DNA of 64,000 nt from Alistipes putredinis DSM 17216 (GCF_000154465.1 NZ_DS499577.1:1052013-1116012), one strand, 5' to 3'; shown: positions 38,630 to 47,952, counted from the first letter of the stretch. Notes: generated by a model from the sequence alone, not told the origin. A program made the numbers and translations.

Positions 38630-38634
38630 CTTCG

Positions 38635-39774
38635 TTAGAATATGTCGGGTATCTTGGCGACCGCTGCCTGCTTGTTCTTGTCGAGCACCTTTGCGTAAAT
38701 CTGCGTGGTCGATAGCTCCCGATGTCCGAGTAGCTTGCTGACCGTATAAATATCGGTTCCGAGGTCGAGCATCATCACCGCGAACGTGTGGCGGCCGCAA
38801 TGGAAGGTTATATCCTTATGGATTCCGGCCCGCAATACCCACCTTTTGATCGTTTCGTTGGTGCAACTCGGAGAGTGGATGTTGGGGAAGATATGCTCGG
38901 CGTCCTTGCCGCGCTCGCCCATGAGTTCGGCGGCCTGCGGCGGGATGTCGAGATATTCCTGTCCGCTGGTCTTCTTCTGTTTGAAGATAATCCGAGTGAA
39001 CTCTCCCTGCTGATGCACATCGCCCCATGTCAGACGGATCACGTCGGAGCGGCGCAGTCCCGTCAGGCAGGAGAACAGGAACGCCCGCTTGATGGCCGGA
39101 TATTCGCATTCTGTTTGAGCGAGCCGCTGCACCTCTTCGATGGTCAGGTACATGCGTGTTCCCTCTTCGGCCTTGAAACCCTCGACGCCCCTCATGGGGT
39201 TGATAGGTATGATGCGATCCTCGTATGCTTGATTCAGGCAGGCCCGCAGTTTATTGAAGTAGCTGACCCGTGAATTGCGAGACAGCGGATGATCCTTGAT
39301 GCGATCCCGCTCGTCGCAGCTCCACGCGCACGCATCTTTCTCTAAATAGTCCCGAAATCCCTGCACCCATTCCTGCGTGATCTGCGAGAACCTGATCCGC
39401 TCGTTCGGCTCGTATTTTTGGAGGTGTTTCAGGCATGATTTCCAATTCCCCCAATTTCCGGTACTCTCCGCTCCGAGCCGCCGGGCGCACATCGCACGGT
39501 AGTAGTCGAAGAAGAGGGTGTCGGAGGCGTATGCCGACTTGAAGCCATGCTCGCCGTTCTGCACCTCGACGATGCGCCGTGCCTTGATCGAGTTGGCGAG
39601 TTGGAGGGTTTGCCGGTTCGCCTCCCTGTCGGCTTTTGTCTTTTCGGGAATGAGGTACAGTTTCAGAAATTCGTATTCCCGCTTTCCGTTCAGGTAGATG
39701 TCGAGGTAGAGGCTGACGTTCCCGTTCGTCAGCTTCTTGCGCCTGATCCGGATCGGTTCTTTGATCTCCGCCAT
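38635..39774 (-). CDS. int: Phage integrase (tyrosine recombinase)
   Basis: 379 residues from the ATG at 39772-39774, chosen because the AACGCA leader lies just before it; earlier in-frame Met codons (39814-39843) are possible. An N-terminal arm-binding and SAM-like region (residues about 1-190) precedes the catalytic domain with TGLRRSDVI (Arg), KKTSGQEYLDIP (Lys), HCGRHTFA (His-x-x-Arg) and LGHRELSTTQIYAKV (His and the nucleophilic Tyr). All catalytic residues are present. It lies at the prophage end facing mnmE, with the att site presumably in the 39775-40012 interval. Confidence 0.93.
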   Translation of the reverse strand: MAEIKEPIRIRRKKLTNGNVSLYLDIYLNGKREYEFLKLYLIPEKTKADREANRQTLQLANSIKARRIVEVQNGEHGFKSAYASDTLFFDYYRAMCARRLGAESTGNWGNWKSCLKHLQKYEPNERIRFSQITQEWVQGFRDYLEKDACAWSCDERDRIKDHPLSRNSRVSYFNKLRACLNQAYEDRIIPINPMRGVEGFKAEEGTRMYLTIEEVQRLAQTECEYPAIKRAFLFSCLTGLRRSDVIRLTWGDVHQQGEFTRIIFKQKKTSGQEYLDIPPQAAELMGERGKDAEHIFPNIHSPSCTNETIKRWVLRAGIHKDITFHCGRHTFAVMMLDLGTDIYTVSKLLGHRELSTTQIYAKVLDKNKQAAVAKIPDIF

Positions 39775-40012
39775 ATCCTTTTGCGTTGAATGATTTTTGT
39801 TACTTCTGTTACTCATTTTGGCCGAGTAACAGAATAGCAACACAAAAGTAACAAATTATTTGCATCCGTACAGCAAAGAGATGAGAAAATTTTGTTTGGC
39901 AGATAAAACTGTAAATAGCTTTGTTATTGCTGTTTATATGCCGATGATGTGCTGGCGAAATGGCGTTTTGGTTAATTGGAAAAATGACGACCTATTTTCC
40001 GATGCAGAATTT
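39775..40012. other. Probable attachment-site region at the 3' end of mnmE
   Basis: 217 bases between the integrase start and the mnmE stop have no gene. The region is AT-rich with direct-repeat-like fragments, as arm-type integrase sites often are. The mnmE 3' end (about 39992-40012) keeps the normal FCIGK terminus, so integration at this end must recreate it, as several genomic islands (e.g. SGI1) do. The core cannot be proven without the other prophage end. Confidence 0.5.
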
Positions 40013-41377
40013 CGAGAATATTTGGCTGAGAATATCGTCGTTGGTGATTTCGCCTGTGATGGTGCCCAGGTGGTGGATGACCTGGCGGATGTCTTCGCTT
40101 AAGAGGTCGGCCGAACGATCGTCATCGAGGGCCGTGAGGGCTCGGTGCAGGGCGTCGAGGGCTTGGCGCAGGGCCTCCAGATGGCGGCTGTTCGAGATGA
40201 CGGGATCGCCGTCGTAGATGCTTCCGGTGTCGAAAGTCGCGCGGAGTCTGGCAAGGAGCCGTTCGATTCCTTCGCCGGTTTTTGCCGAGATGAAAAGAGT
40301 GTCGGGGTTTGCCGACGATACTCTATATTCGATCCCGCAGCCGGAGGATACCTTCGATTCGGTGATACGTGCATCCGGGCTGTCGCATTTATTGACGATG
40401 AGCAAGCGAGTCTGTTCGGACGTAATCTGTATGGCGGGAGGTATCGGGCAGGTCGCATCGACGACCTGAAGTACGATTTGTGCGCGGCGGATCATCTCCT
40501 GCGTGCGGTCGATGCCCATCTGTTCCAGGCGGTCGGCGGTATCGTGCAGCCCGGCGGTGTCGATGAAGCGGAACAGAACGCCGTCAATATTGAGCGTCTC
40601 TTCGATCGTGTCGCGTGTGGTGCCTGCGATGTCGGATACCAGGGCCCGCTCTTCGCCCAGCAGACGGTTCAGAAGGGTGCTTTTGCCGACGTTGGGTTCT
40701 CCGACAATAGCGACAGCCACCCCTTTTTTGATGGTGTTGCCGAGTCTGAACGAGTCCGTCAGGCGGGTGATTTCGCTTTCGATGCGGTGCATCATCTCCC
40801 GCAGGCGTGCACGGTCGGCGAATTGAACGTCTTCTTCCGAAAAGTCGAGTTCGAGTTCGAGGAGCGAGGCCAGTTGCAGCAGTTCGTCGCGCAACGCACC
40901 CAGTGCCGCCGAATATCCGCCCCGCATCTGGGTCGAGGCCATGGCGTGCGAAGCCCGGGAATCGGAGGCGATCAGATCGGCGACGGCTTCGGCCTGCGCG
41001 AGGTCCATCCGGCCTGCGAGGAAGGCCCGAATGGTAAATTCGCCCGGTTGCGCCATACGAGCGCCGGAGCGAAGCAGGAGTGCGATGATTTCGGAGACGA
41101 TGTAGGGCGATCCGTGACACGATAGCTCGACGGCATCTTCGCCCGTGTAGGAGTGCGGTGCACGATAGATGGCCGCGACTACGTCGTCGATCGTTCTGTC
41201 CCCGTCTATGACTTCGCCGTAGTGCAGGGTGTGCCCGGCGGCTTCGGCCAGCGGTTTGCGCCCCCGAAAGATGCGGTCGCAGCAGGCGATGGCTTCGGGA
41301 CCGCTCAATCGGATGACGGCGATGGCTCCGCCCGAAGCGGTGGCGGGAGCGACGATGGTATCGGTCGATGTGTTCAT
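39992..41377 (-). CDS. mnmE: tRNA modification GTPase MnmE
   Basis: 461 residues. An N-terminal folate-binding domain with TIVAPATASGGAIAVIRLSG, a G domain (GEPNVGKSTLLNRLL; DIAGTTRDTIEE; DTAGLHD; VNKCDSPD) and the C-terminal FCIGK carrying the catalytic Cys. With MnmG it makes the 5-carboxymethylaminomethyl modification of wobble uridine. The reading frame is intact despite lying at the prophage edge. 10 bases downstream of the LysM transglycosylase start. Confidence 0.95.
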   Translation of the reverse strand: MNTSTDTIVAPATASGGAIAVIRLSGPEAIACCDRIFRGRKPLAEAAGHTLHYGEVIDGDRTIDDVVAAIYRAPHSYTGEDAVELSCHGSPYIVSEIIALLLRSGARMAQPGEFTIRAFLAGRMDLAQAEAVADLIASDSRASHAMASTQMRGGYSAALGALRDELLQLASLLELELDFSEEDVQFADRARLREMMHRIESEITRLTDSFRLGNTIKKGVAVAIVGEPNVGKSTLLNRLLGEERALVSDIAGTTRDTIEETLNIDGVLFRFIDTAGLHDTADRLEQMGIDRTQEMIRRAQIVLQVVDATCPIPPAIQITSEQTRLLIVNKCDSPDARITESKVSSGCGIEYRVSSANPDTLFISAKTGEGIERLLARLRATFDTGSIYDGDPVISNSRHLEALRQALDALHRALTALDDDRSADLLSEDIRQVIHHLGTITGEITNDDILSQIFSKFCIGK

Positions 41378-41387
41378 CGGACGAAGA

Positions 41388-42782
41388 TTATCGGCGGATC
41401 GGGATCCTGAGCCGTTGGCCTTCCCGCAGCTTGTTGGCGTTTTTCAGCTTGTTCAGCTTCATGATTTGTGCCGTAGTGGTTCTGTAACGGCGGGCGATCG
41501 CACCCAGCGTATCGCCTCGCTTGACCGTGTAGGTGGTGTATGCGGGGGTGGCGTCCGCGAGTTTCTTCTTTTCGATGTTGGCCGGATTGATGTACTCTTT
41601 CAGATAGGTGGAGTCCTTCCGGTGAATCTCCTCTTCGCTGGCGATGTACTGGCAGAGGTAGTGCTGGGGGAGTACCAGCGTGTAGCTTTTGATCGTAGCC
41701 GGGATGATGTCCATTTTGTATTGCGGATTGAGTGTCCGCAAAGTTTCGATGGGAATGTCGAGTGTCGAGGCTACTTGTCCCAGGTGGAGCAGGCGGGTGA
41801 CGCGGATCGTATCGGTCGCCAGCGGCATGGGCGGGTTTTCGCTCTGGATACCGTGCTGCTGGTGGTAGGCATAGGCATAGGAGGCTCCGACGAAGGCCGG
41901 TACATACCCGCGAGTTTCGCGGGGCAGGTATTCGTAGATGTCCCAGAAGGTCGTCCCTCCGCCGGCGCGGGCCAGGGCTTTGTTTACGTTGCCCGGGCCG
42001 CAGTTGTAGGCGGCGATGGCGAGTGTCCAGTCGTGGTAGATGCTGTAAAGGTCCTTCAGATAACGGCAGGCGGCGCGGGTCGCTTGCACCGGGTCCCGAC
42101 GTTCATCGACGAACGAATTGATCTCCAGTCCGTAACTTTTGCCTGTCGCGGGCATGAATTGCCACAGTCCGACAGCACCCATCGGAGAGGTGGCCGTGGT
42201 CGAGAGAGCCGATTCGATGATCGGCAGGGCACGCAGCTCGACGGGCAGGTCGGCCTTGATGAGCTCTTCCTCGATCAGCGGGAAATAGTAGCGTGAGAGG
42301 CTCAACACCCGGTTGATTGTCCCGTAACGGGTATCGACGTAACGGCGGATGTAGTTTTTGACGATCGGATTGAAGGGGAGTTGCACCGGTGATACGAGTG
42401 CCCGCAGGCGGTTGGCATAGACTGAATCGGGGGTCGTGTCACTCGAGGAAGCGAGGCTGTCGATGTCGATGTAGTCGTTGAAAAACGTATCGTAGGATTG
42501 CAGAGTCTGCTTTTCCCGCCAGAGAGCCACGAGCGAGTCGATCTGGGCCGGGGTGAGATTGCGATTCAGTTCCGGACAGTAAGGCTCCGTTTGCTGTACG
42601 GTCGTTTTTTCTGTCACTGTTTTCTCCGGTTTGACCGAAACGGGAGTATGGGTCGATTTCGAAGCCTGCTTTTCGGTCTTGGCTTTTCTCTTGGCACGGC
42701 GCTCTTTGCGGCTCTGGGCGGTTGCGGTCGCGCAGCCGAGGAGGATCGAAAGAAAGAGGGTGCAGGCGAGGATCTTTCTCAT
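41388..42782 (-). CDS. mltD: Membrane-bound lytic transglycosylase (MltD-like) with LysM
   Basis: 464 residues. A lipoprotein-type signal (MRKILACTLFLSILLGC) leads into a Ser/Lys/Thr-rich linker. The SLT domain has the catalytic Glu in PIIESALS, SPMGAVGLWQFMPATGKSYGL and IAAYNCGPGNVNKA. C-terminal LysM: YTVKRGDTLGAIARRYRTTTAQIMKLNKL. It cleaves peptidoglycan to 1,6-anhydromuropeptides. Lies in the parA-parB-DUF5683-mltD cluster typical for the phylum. Confidence 0.9.
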   Translation of the reverse strand: MRKILACTLFLSILLGCATATAQSRKERRAKRKAKTEKQASKSTHTPVSVKPEKTVTEKTTVQQTEPYCPELNRNLTPAQIDSLVALWREKQTLQSYDTFFNDYIDIDSLASSSDTTPDSVYANRLRALVSPVQLPFNPIVKNYIRRYVDTRYGTINRVLSLSRYYFPLIEEELIKADLPVELRALPIIESALSTTATSPMGAVGLWQFMPATGKSYGLEINSFVDERRDPVQATRAACRYLKDLYSIYHDWTLAIAAYNCGPGNVNKALARAGGGTTFWDIYEYLPRETRGYVPAFVGASYAYAYHQQHGIQSENPPMPLATDTIRVTRLLHLGQVASTLDIPIETLRTLNPQYKMDIIPATIKSYTLVLPQHYLCQYIASEEEIHRKDSTYLKEYINPANIEKKKLADATPAYTTYTVKRGDTLGAIARRYRTTTAQIMKLNKLKNANKLREGQRLRIPIRR

Positions 42783-42789
42783 GATGGAA

Positions 42790-44034
42790 TCAGAAATTCA
42801 GGTTGAAGTTGAATCCGAAAGTCGGGCGGTGTCCGCCGACGGTCGGGGAATAGACGTAATTCACCGCCGGCGTGAACTCTACGCTTAAATCGTCCGAAAT
42901 GTCGTAACTTTTCAGATGAGCGTCCACATGGGCGTCGATGATTTGCAGCACGTAAAGTCCGGCAGTGATGATGATACATAAGTCGCGGTTGCGGCGGTAA
43001 TTGTCCTTGAGGTTTTTGAGAAATTCCGCTGAGTACTTAGTACCGAATTCGCCCTTGGCTACAGGCGGGTCGGGATGGTGCTCCGGGTCTTTCTGGTGCT
43101 CTTCCAGGGCTTTGTCGTAGGCGCTACGATCGGAGTAGGCTTTCTTGAAACGCTTGTAGCCGCGATTGTTCCAGTCGATGGTATAGATCGTGGTTGCCAG
43201 TCCGCCTACGACGAAAGGCAGTTTCCAGTAACTTTTGTTATAGACTTGTCCGGCACCGGGGAAGATCGTGGCCAGTGTCGTGGCTTTCTTTACGGGGGAG
43301 GCGTCGTAGCGGTAGTTGACCGCCGCATCGCCCAGGAAGTAAAGGTAGGAGGCGACCGTAAGCCCGAGATAGATCTGCCTGCGCGTATTGCTGCGGATCA
43401 TACGGGACTGTACGTCGTCCAACTCCTCCGTGCGGGCCGTACCGTTTTCCAGCAGGGCGTTGTATTGTCGTTTGAGAGGTTTGTAGGTGTTGTTTTCGTG
43501 GAAGAAGAGGGTCAGTCCCGCACCTACCGTTCCGTAGAGGATCGGCAGCTTCCAATATTGCTTGTTGTAGATCTGTCCGAAACCGGGCGCTACCAGCGAG
43601 ATCCAACTTACGCCCGACAGCGAGATGGTATCGCGCCGGGGGCGGAGGTCTTTTCGGCCTGCGAGCGAGTCGGGCGCTCCGAGTGCTGCGGGCAGGGAGT
43701 CGGTTTTCAGAAGCAGGGCCGAGTCGGGGACGAATTGCGGGTGCAGTCTCGCAGCCAGCGAATCCCGGAGCCGCAGCGAATCGATGCCCGAACGCAGCAG
43801 CGAATCGCGCAGGGTACTGTCCTGAAGCAGAGAGTCCACCCGCATCAGTAGCAGAGAGTCCGTAAGATGGTTTTTGGCCAGGCTGTCCGGTTTGGGCATC
43901 AGACCGCTGCGCACGAAAGTTTTCGCGCTACGGTAACGGTCCAACGGAACTTGGGCCGATGCTTCGCCTGCTCCGCACAATGCGAGAAAGGCGAAAAGCA
44001 CCAACAGACGGATATATCCCCGGGTGTGTTTCAT
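42790..44034 (-). CDS. DUF5683 envelope protein with duplicated domain and Asp-Ser-Leu repeats
   Basis: 414 residues. Signal peptide (about residues 1-27), then 130 residues of repeats ending in DSL (LLMRVDSLLQDSTLRDSLL...), then two DUF5683 half-repeats, each starting 'PG.GQ.YNK.YWKLP' (residues near 153 and 257), each followed by membrane-like helices (LPILYGTVGAGLTLFF; LPFVVGGLATTIYTI). The family occurs in Bacteroidota next to parB and mltD. Function unknown; probably an inner/outer membrane envelope component. Confidence 0.85.
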   Translation of the reverse strand: MKHTRGYIRLLVLFAFLALCGAGEASAQVPLDRYRSAKTFVRSGLMPKPDSLAKNHLTDSLLLMRVDSLLQDSTLRDSLLRSGIDSLRLRDSLAARLHPQFVPDSALLLKTDSLPAALGAPDSLAGRKDLRPRRDTISLSGVSWISLVAPGFGQIYNKQYWKLPILYGTVGAGLTLFFHENNTYKPLKRQYNALLENGTARTEELDDVQSRMIRSNTRRQIYLGLTVASYLYFLGDAAVNYRYDASPVKKATTLATIFPGAGQVYNKSYWKLPFVVGGLATTIYTIDWNNRGYKRFKKAYSDRSAYDKALEEHQKDPEHHPDPPVAKGEFGTKYSAEFLKNLKDNYRRNRDLCIIITAGLYVLQIIDAHVDAHLKSYDISDDLSVEFTPAVNYVYSPTVGGHRPTFGFNFNLNF

Positions 44035-44931
44035 CTATTTATTGTTGCGGATTTCGGCGGAAGCGCCTCTTTTCTCGAATTTTTCGATGAAGCGGTCGAT
44101 GTCCCGGTCGTCCGAGAAGTCGATCACGATGCGACCGCCGCCGTTTTTCGAGCGTTTGATGCTGATCTCCTGCGAGAAGAATTTTTCGAGCTGCTCCACC
44201 AGCCGCGCATACGATTCGGGATACTCCTCGTCTTCGGCCGGAGCTGCGGGTTTTGCCGCAGGGTCGGTCAGTGCGCGGACCAGTTCCTCGATCTGGCGCA
44301 CGGAGAGTCCCTTGCGGATGCACTTTTTGAGCAGGCGCAGTTGCAACTCTTCGGGAGCTCCGGCGATCGCTTTGGCGTGTCCCATCGAGATAAGCCCCTC
44401 CTTGAGGGCGAGTTGTACTTCGTTGGGCAGTTTCAAAAGGCGCATGTAGTTCGACACCGTCGAGCGTTTTTTGCCGACCTTTTCCGAGAGCGCCTCTTGC
44501 GTGAGGTTGCATTCGTCGATCAGCCGCTGCATTCCCAGGGCGATTTCGATGGCGTTGAGGTCTTCGCGCTGGATGTTCTCCACCAGGGCCATAGCATGCA
44601 GGTTCTCGTCGTCCACTTCGCGGATATAGGCGGGCAGGGACTCCAGTCCGGCTTTGCGGGCGGCCCGCCAGCGGCGTTCGCCGCTGATAATCAGGTAGCG
44701 TCCGTCGTCGGTGCGTTTGACCGTGATGGGTTGGATTACGCCCAGCGTGCGGATCGAGTCGGCCAGCTCTTCGAGCGCCTCTTCATCGAACTCCGTGCGC
44801 GGCTGCGTGGGGTTGGGGAAGATCGCCGAAACGGAGATCTCCGCCATTTCGGTCATCGGTTTGAGCCTGGCATCCAGGTGTTCGCTCCCGAAAATGGCGT
44901 CCAGACCGCGTCCTAATCCCTTCTGTTTCAT
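44035..44931 (-). CDS. parB: Chromosome partitioning protein ParB
   Basis: 298 residues. N-terminal GRGLDAIFGSE, CTP-binding ParB domain (IFPNPTQPRTEFDEEALEELADSI; YLIISGERRWRAARKAGLESLPAYI; ALVENIQREDLNAIE), HTH (LTQEALSEKVGKKRSTVSNYMRLL), C-terminal dimerisation region with polar linker. It binds parS sites and spreads along DNA to segregate the origin region. Four bases from parA; one base from the DUF5683 gene. Confidence 0.95.
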   Translation of the reverse strand: MKQKGLGRGLDAIFGSEHLDARLKPMTEMAEISVSAIFPNPTQPRTEFDEEALEELADSIRTLGVIQPITVKRTDDGRYLIISGERRWRAARKAGLESLPAYIREVDDENLHAMALVENIQREDLNAIEIALGMQRLIDECNLTQEALSEKVGKKRSTVSNYMRLLKLPNEVQLALKEGLISMGHAKAIAGAPEELQLRLLKKCIRKGLSVRQIEELVRALTDPAAKPAAPAEDEEYPESYARLVEQLEKFFSQEISIKRSKNGGGRIVIDFSDDRDIDRFIEKFEKRGASAEIRNNK

Positions 44932-44935
44932 AATG

Positions 44936-45715
44936 CTATTTTGCTTTTTGATTGCTTTTGCGGTTGCGTTTCAGGAGCTCCTTGGCCAACGTGAGGTAAT
45001 TAGCCGACCCGACGGCGGAAGCATCGTACAAGATGACGGGTTTTCCGTGCGAGGGGGCTTCTCCTAAACGGATATTGCGTTGAATTATTGTGTCGAAGGC
45101 CAGCTCTCCGAAGTGGTTGCGAACTTCGTTCACCACCTGGTTGTTGAGGCGGTTGCGCATGTACATCGTCAGCACGAAGCCTTCGATTTCGAGCGCCGGG
45201 TTCAGTCCGTTCTTGACGATGCGGATGGTGTTGAGCAGCTTCGAGAGCCCTTCGAGCGCGAGGTATTCGCACTGTACGGGAATCAGCACCGTGTCTGCGG
45301 CCGTAAGGATATTCACCGTCGTATAGCCCAGCGAGGGGGAGCAGTCGATCAGGATATAGTCGTAACGGTCGCGCACGCTCTCCACGATGCGGCGGATCAC
45401 GTGGTGTCCGTTCTCCATCTTCGGTAGCTCGGTGTCGGCGGCCACCAGGTCGATCGACGAGGGGAGCAGCCAGAGGTTCTTTACGTCCGGGCTTTGGAGG
45501 ATTACGTCGGCCGCCGTCTTCGCTCCGGTGATGCACTCGTAAATGCCCTCCAGGTTGATATCGAAGCCCAGTCCCGACGTGGCGTTGGCCTGCGGATCGG
45601 CGTCCAGCAGGAGAACTTTCTTGCCCAGCAGCGCGAGCGACGCCGAGAGGTTGATGGCCGTGGTCGTCTTGCCCACGCCGCCTTTCTGATTGGCCAATGC
45701 GATGACCTTTGCCAT
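44936..45715 (-). CDS. parA: Chromosome partitioning ATPase ParA (Soj)
   Basis: 259 residues from the ATG at 45713-45715 (MAKVIALANQKGGVGKTTT); the longer upstream frame lacks conservation. Deviant Walker A QKGGVGKTTT, LLLDADPQANAT and IDCSPSLGYTT as Walker B. It forms the gradient that moves ParB-parS complexes. A weak -7 element TATTTTTG (45746-45753 complement) lies upstream. Confidence 0.95.
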   Translation of the reverse strand: MAKVIALANQKGGVGKTTTAINLSASLALLGKKVLLLDADPQANATSGLGFDINLEGIYECITGAKTAADVILQSPDVKNLWLLPSSIDLVAADTELPKMENGHHVIRRIVESVRDRYDYILIDCSPSLGYTTVNILTAADTVLIPVQCEYLALEGLSKLLNTIRIVKNGLNPALEIEGFVLTMYMRNRLNNQVVNEVRNHFGELAFDTIIQRNIRLGEAPSHGKPVILYDASAVGSANYLTLAKELLKRNRKSNQKAK

Positions 45716-45745
45716 GTTTGCTGATTTTAACGGGTTATAATCGGC

Positions 45746-45753
45746 CAAAAATA
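45746..45753 (-). promoter_or_regulatory. Candidate -7 element for parAB
   Basis: Minus-strand TATTTTTG fits TAnnTTTG and lies 31 bases before the parA ATG; no convincing -33 box is seen about 20 bases further upstream, so the call is weak. The 45716-45848 gap between parA and the CPBP gene holds the divergent promoters. Confidence 0.4.
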
Positions 45754-45848
45754 CGAATTTTATCGGGAAAAACCATAACGATACCTGAAAAATGCCTATC
45801 TTCGAAGCGTAAAACAGGTCTTTATACCGAAGATAAAACATAGAAGCT

Positions 45849-46787
45849 ATGGCACATACCGATTCCACGACTCCGTCCGATGTCCGTCCGCAAGCTCCTG
45901 TTGGGGATACTCCCGGAACATCCGATCGGGGACAAACGCCGCAACCGGCTCATAAATACCGATTTCCGACCCTTATCGACCTGTTGGCTCTGGTAGGAAT
46001 CTGGTATTTGCTGCAATTCGTCGGACTGCTTGCCGCCCGTCTCGCCGGGTTCGATTTTCCGGACTGGGACTTGTTGCGCGGCAACGTCGCTCCGACGCCC
46101 GAACAACAGGACGCTCTGGCGCGTTTTACGGCTTTCACCTACCTGGTGACGATGGGACTGATGATTCTTTTCACGCTGTTCTATCGCCGCTTGCGGCACG
46201 GAACGCGCAAGACGCTGCGCTTTTCGGCGCGGGGCCTCAATCCGGTTCTGCTGCTTTGGGGACTGGTGATGATGCTGGCTGCCGGTATCGTCATCGAACC
46301 GGTGGTGGAGCTGCTTCCGATGCCTTCGTCCGCAGTTTACGGCCGGGGCTTCTGGGCGATCATTACGCTGGTGGTTATGGCTCCTCTGTTGGAAGAGTTC
46401 CTCTGTCGGGGCATCATTCTCGAGTCGGTGCGGGCCAAGTACGGCGTCGTAGCGGCTTTGTTCCTCTCGTCGGCGTTCTTCGCCGTGTTGCACGGACATC
46501 CGGCGCTGGCGGTCAATGCTTTCGTGATGGGCCTGATCCTGGGTTTCATCTACATCGAGACCAATTCGATCTTTTCGGTCGTTCTGCTCCATGCCATGAA
46601 CAACGGCGCGGCTTTCCTGTTGATTATGGTCGGACTGGACGGGGCCACGATACGTTCGGTTATCGGCAGCGATACACTTTATACGATCGTTTACGTCGTT
46701 GCGCTCGTGCTTTTCGCCGCATCGGGCTATATGATCTACCGTTTGCTGGCCCGGGTGAAAAAGTTGGATAAAAATACGATCCGGTAA
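45849..46787 (+). CDS. CPBP family intramembrane metalloprotease
   Basis: 312 residues with about eight membrane helices. CPBP/Abi motifs: MAPLLEEFLCRGIIL (E-E...R), SSAFFAVLHGHPALAVNAFVMGL, and SVVLLHAMNNGAAFL (H-x-x-N). An N-terminal soluble Pro-rich segment precedes the first helix. Members act as CaaX-type proteases or bacteriocin self-immunity/exporter proteins; here the role is open. Confidence 0.88.
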   Translation: MAHTDSTTPSDVRPQAPVGDTPGTSDRGQTPQPAHKYRFPTLIDLLALVGIWYLLQFVGLLAARLAGFDFPDWDLLRGNVAPTPEQQDALARFTAFTYLVTMGLMILFTLFYRRLRHGTRKTLRFSARGLNPVLLLWGLVMMLAAGIVIEPVVELLPMPSSAVYGRGFWAIITLVVMAPLLEEFLCRGIILESVRAKYGVVAALFLSSAFFAVLHGHPALAVNAFVMGLILGFIYIETNSIFSVVLLHAMNNGAAFLLIMVGLDGATIRSVIGSDTLYTIVYVVALVLFAASGYMIYRLLARVKKLDKNTIR

Positions 46788-47026
46788 CCTGTTGTGACGG
46801 TCGGGGGCTATTTTGCGGCGTACCGCAGGAGCGGGATCGTCGGCGGGTATCATGCAGAAGTATTGTCTGTGCCGGTTTTCCCCGGATTATCTGCACCGGA
46901 GCATCCGGTTTTTTCGATACGATAAATTAGGGCGTAATGTAATATTCGGGATGCACGGTACGTTAGGTTCGGGTAAAAAGTATCTTTTTTAGACGATAGG
47001 ATGCGCCTCGGCTTAACTCAAATAAA

Positions 47027-47058
47027 TTTGGTTAGGCTCTCGGCTTTCATTATCTTTG
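47027..47058 (+). promoter_or_regulatory. Promoter of the surA-like operon
   Basis: TTTG (47027-47030) and TATCTTTG (47051-47058) with a 20-base spacer match the Bacteroidetes consensus well. The predicted start leaves a leader of about 6 bases before the ATG at 47071, which is short. The 46788-47026 stretch before it holds no gene I can support. Confidence 0.7.
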
Positions 47059-47070
47059 TCCCTTGTAGTT

Positions 47071-47952
47071 ATGAGTTTTTGTGCCAAAATAGGAGCTGTT
47101 CTGCTGCTCGTACTTGCGGTAGGGTGCCAGGAAGTGCCCCGCTATTGGGGCGGAGGTCGGGTCGTGTTGGCCGAGGCTGCCGGTAGAAAATTGTACGCGC
47201 GAGAGGTTAAGGCTGCGATTCCGAAGGGAGTGGTCGGCGAGGACAGCGTGGCTTTCGTAAACCGTTATGTCGAAAAGTGGGTGCACAAACAGCTTAAATT
47301 GCACGAGGCCGAAGAACTTTTCTCCGATGCCGAGCAGGACATCGATTCGCTGGTCGAGGAGTACCGCCAGGCGTTGTTGATCCGTAAGTTCGACCAGCAT
47401 CTGATCGAGGAGCGCATCGATACGCTCGTTACCGCCGATCAGATTGCTGCCTATCACCGTGAACACGCGTCGGATTTCAAGGTCAATCAAACCCTGGTCA
47501 AGGGGCGGATCGTTCGCTTCGACGCCAACAACCGGCAGGCGCCGAAGCTGCGCAAGTTGATGACGCAGCCCGGCTCATCCCGGCAGCAAGAGTTCGCCGA
47601 CATCTGTACCAAGAACAATTTCGTACTGAACGATTTCTCCTCTTCGTGGGTGACCTTCTCCGAGTTTCTGGGCTATCTGCCCACATTGCGCAACCAGAGT
47701 TACGACGCCCTGCTCTCCTCGCGGGCCGTACAGGAGATGAGCGACGGTCATTCGCGCTACTATTTCGAAATAAGCGACGTGCTTCGTCCGGGCGATCCCG
47801 AACCGCTGGAGCGCAGCGAGGCGATCGTGCGCCGCATCCTCTACAACCAGCGGCAGAACGAGATCATTCGGGCCTACGACGAGGAGGTTTACCGAAAAGC
47901 GGTCGAGGAGGGGAGAGTGAAGATCCATGAAGAAGAAAAAATAGAGAACTGA
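47071..47952 (+). CDS. Periplasmic lipoprotein, PPIase/SurA-associated
   Basis: 293 residues from the ATG at 47071. Lipoprotein signal (AKIGAVLLLVLAVGC), then a SurA-like N-terminal helical chaperone region (YVEKWVHKQLKLHEAEELF, QALLIRKFDQHLIEERIDTLV...), and a C-terminal helix-rich tail. No parvulin catalytic core is evident. It overlaps the surA-like gene by one base (TGATG), so the two are coupled and probably handle outer-membrane proteins together. Confidence 0.7.
   Translation: MSFCAKIGAVLLLVLAVGCQEVPRYWGGGRVVLAEAAGRKLYAREVKAAIPKGVVGEDSVAFVNRYVEKWVHKQLKLHEAEELFSDAEQDIDSLVEEYRQALLIRKFDQHLIEERIDTLVTADQIAAYHREHASDFKVNQTLVKGRIVRFDANNRQAPKLRKLMTQPGSSRQQEFADICTKNNFVLNDFSSSWVTFSEFLGYLPTLRNQSYDALLSSRAVQEMSDGHSRYYFEISDVLRPGDPEPLERSEAIVRRILYNQRQNEIIRAYDEEVYRKAVEEGRVKIHEEEKIEN

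Noticed and set aside
1..39800. CRISPR array or diversity-generating retroelement.
   Set aside because: No direct-repeat array with uniform spacers and no reverse transcriptase were seen; the only regular repeats are the iterons.
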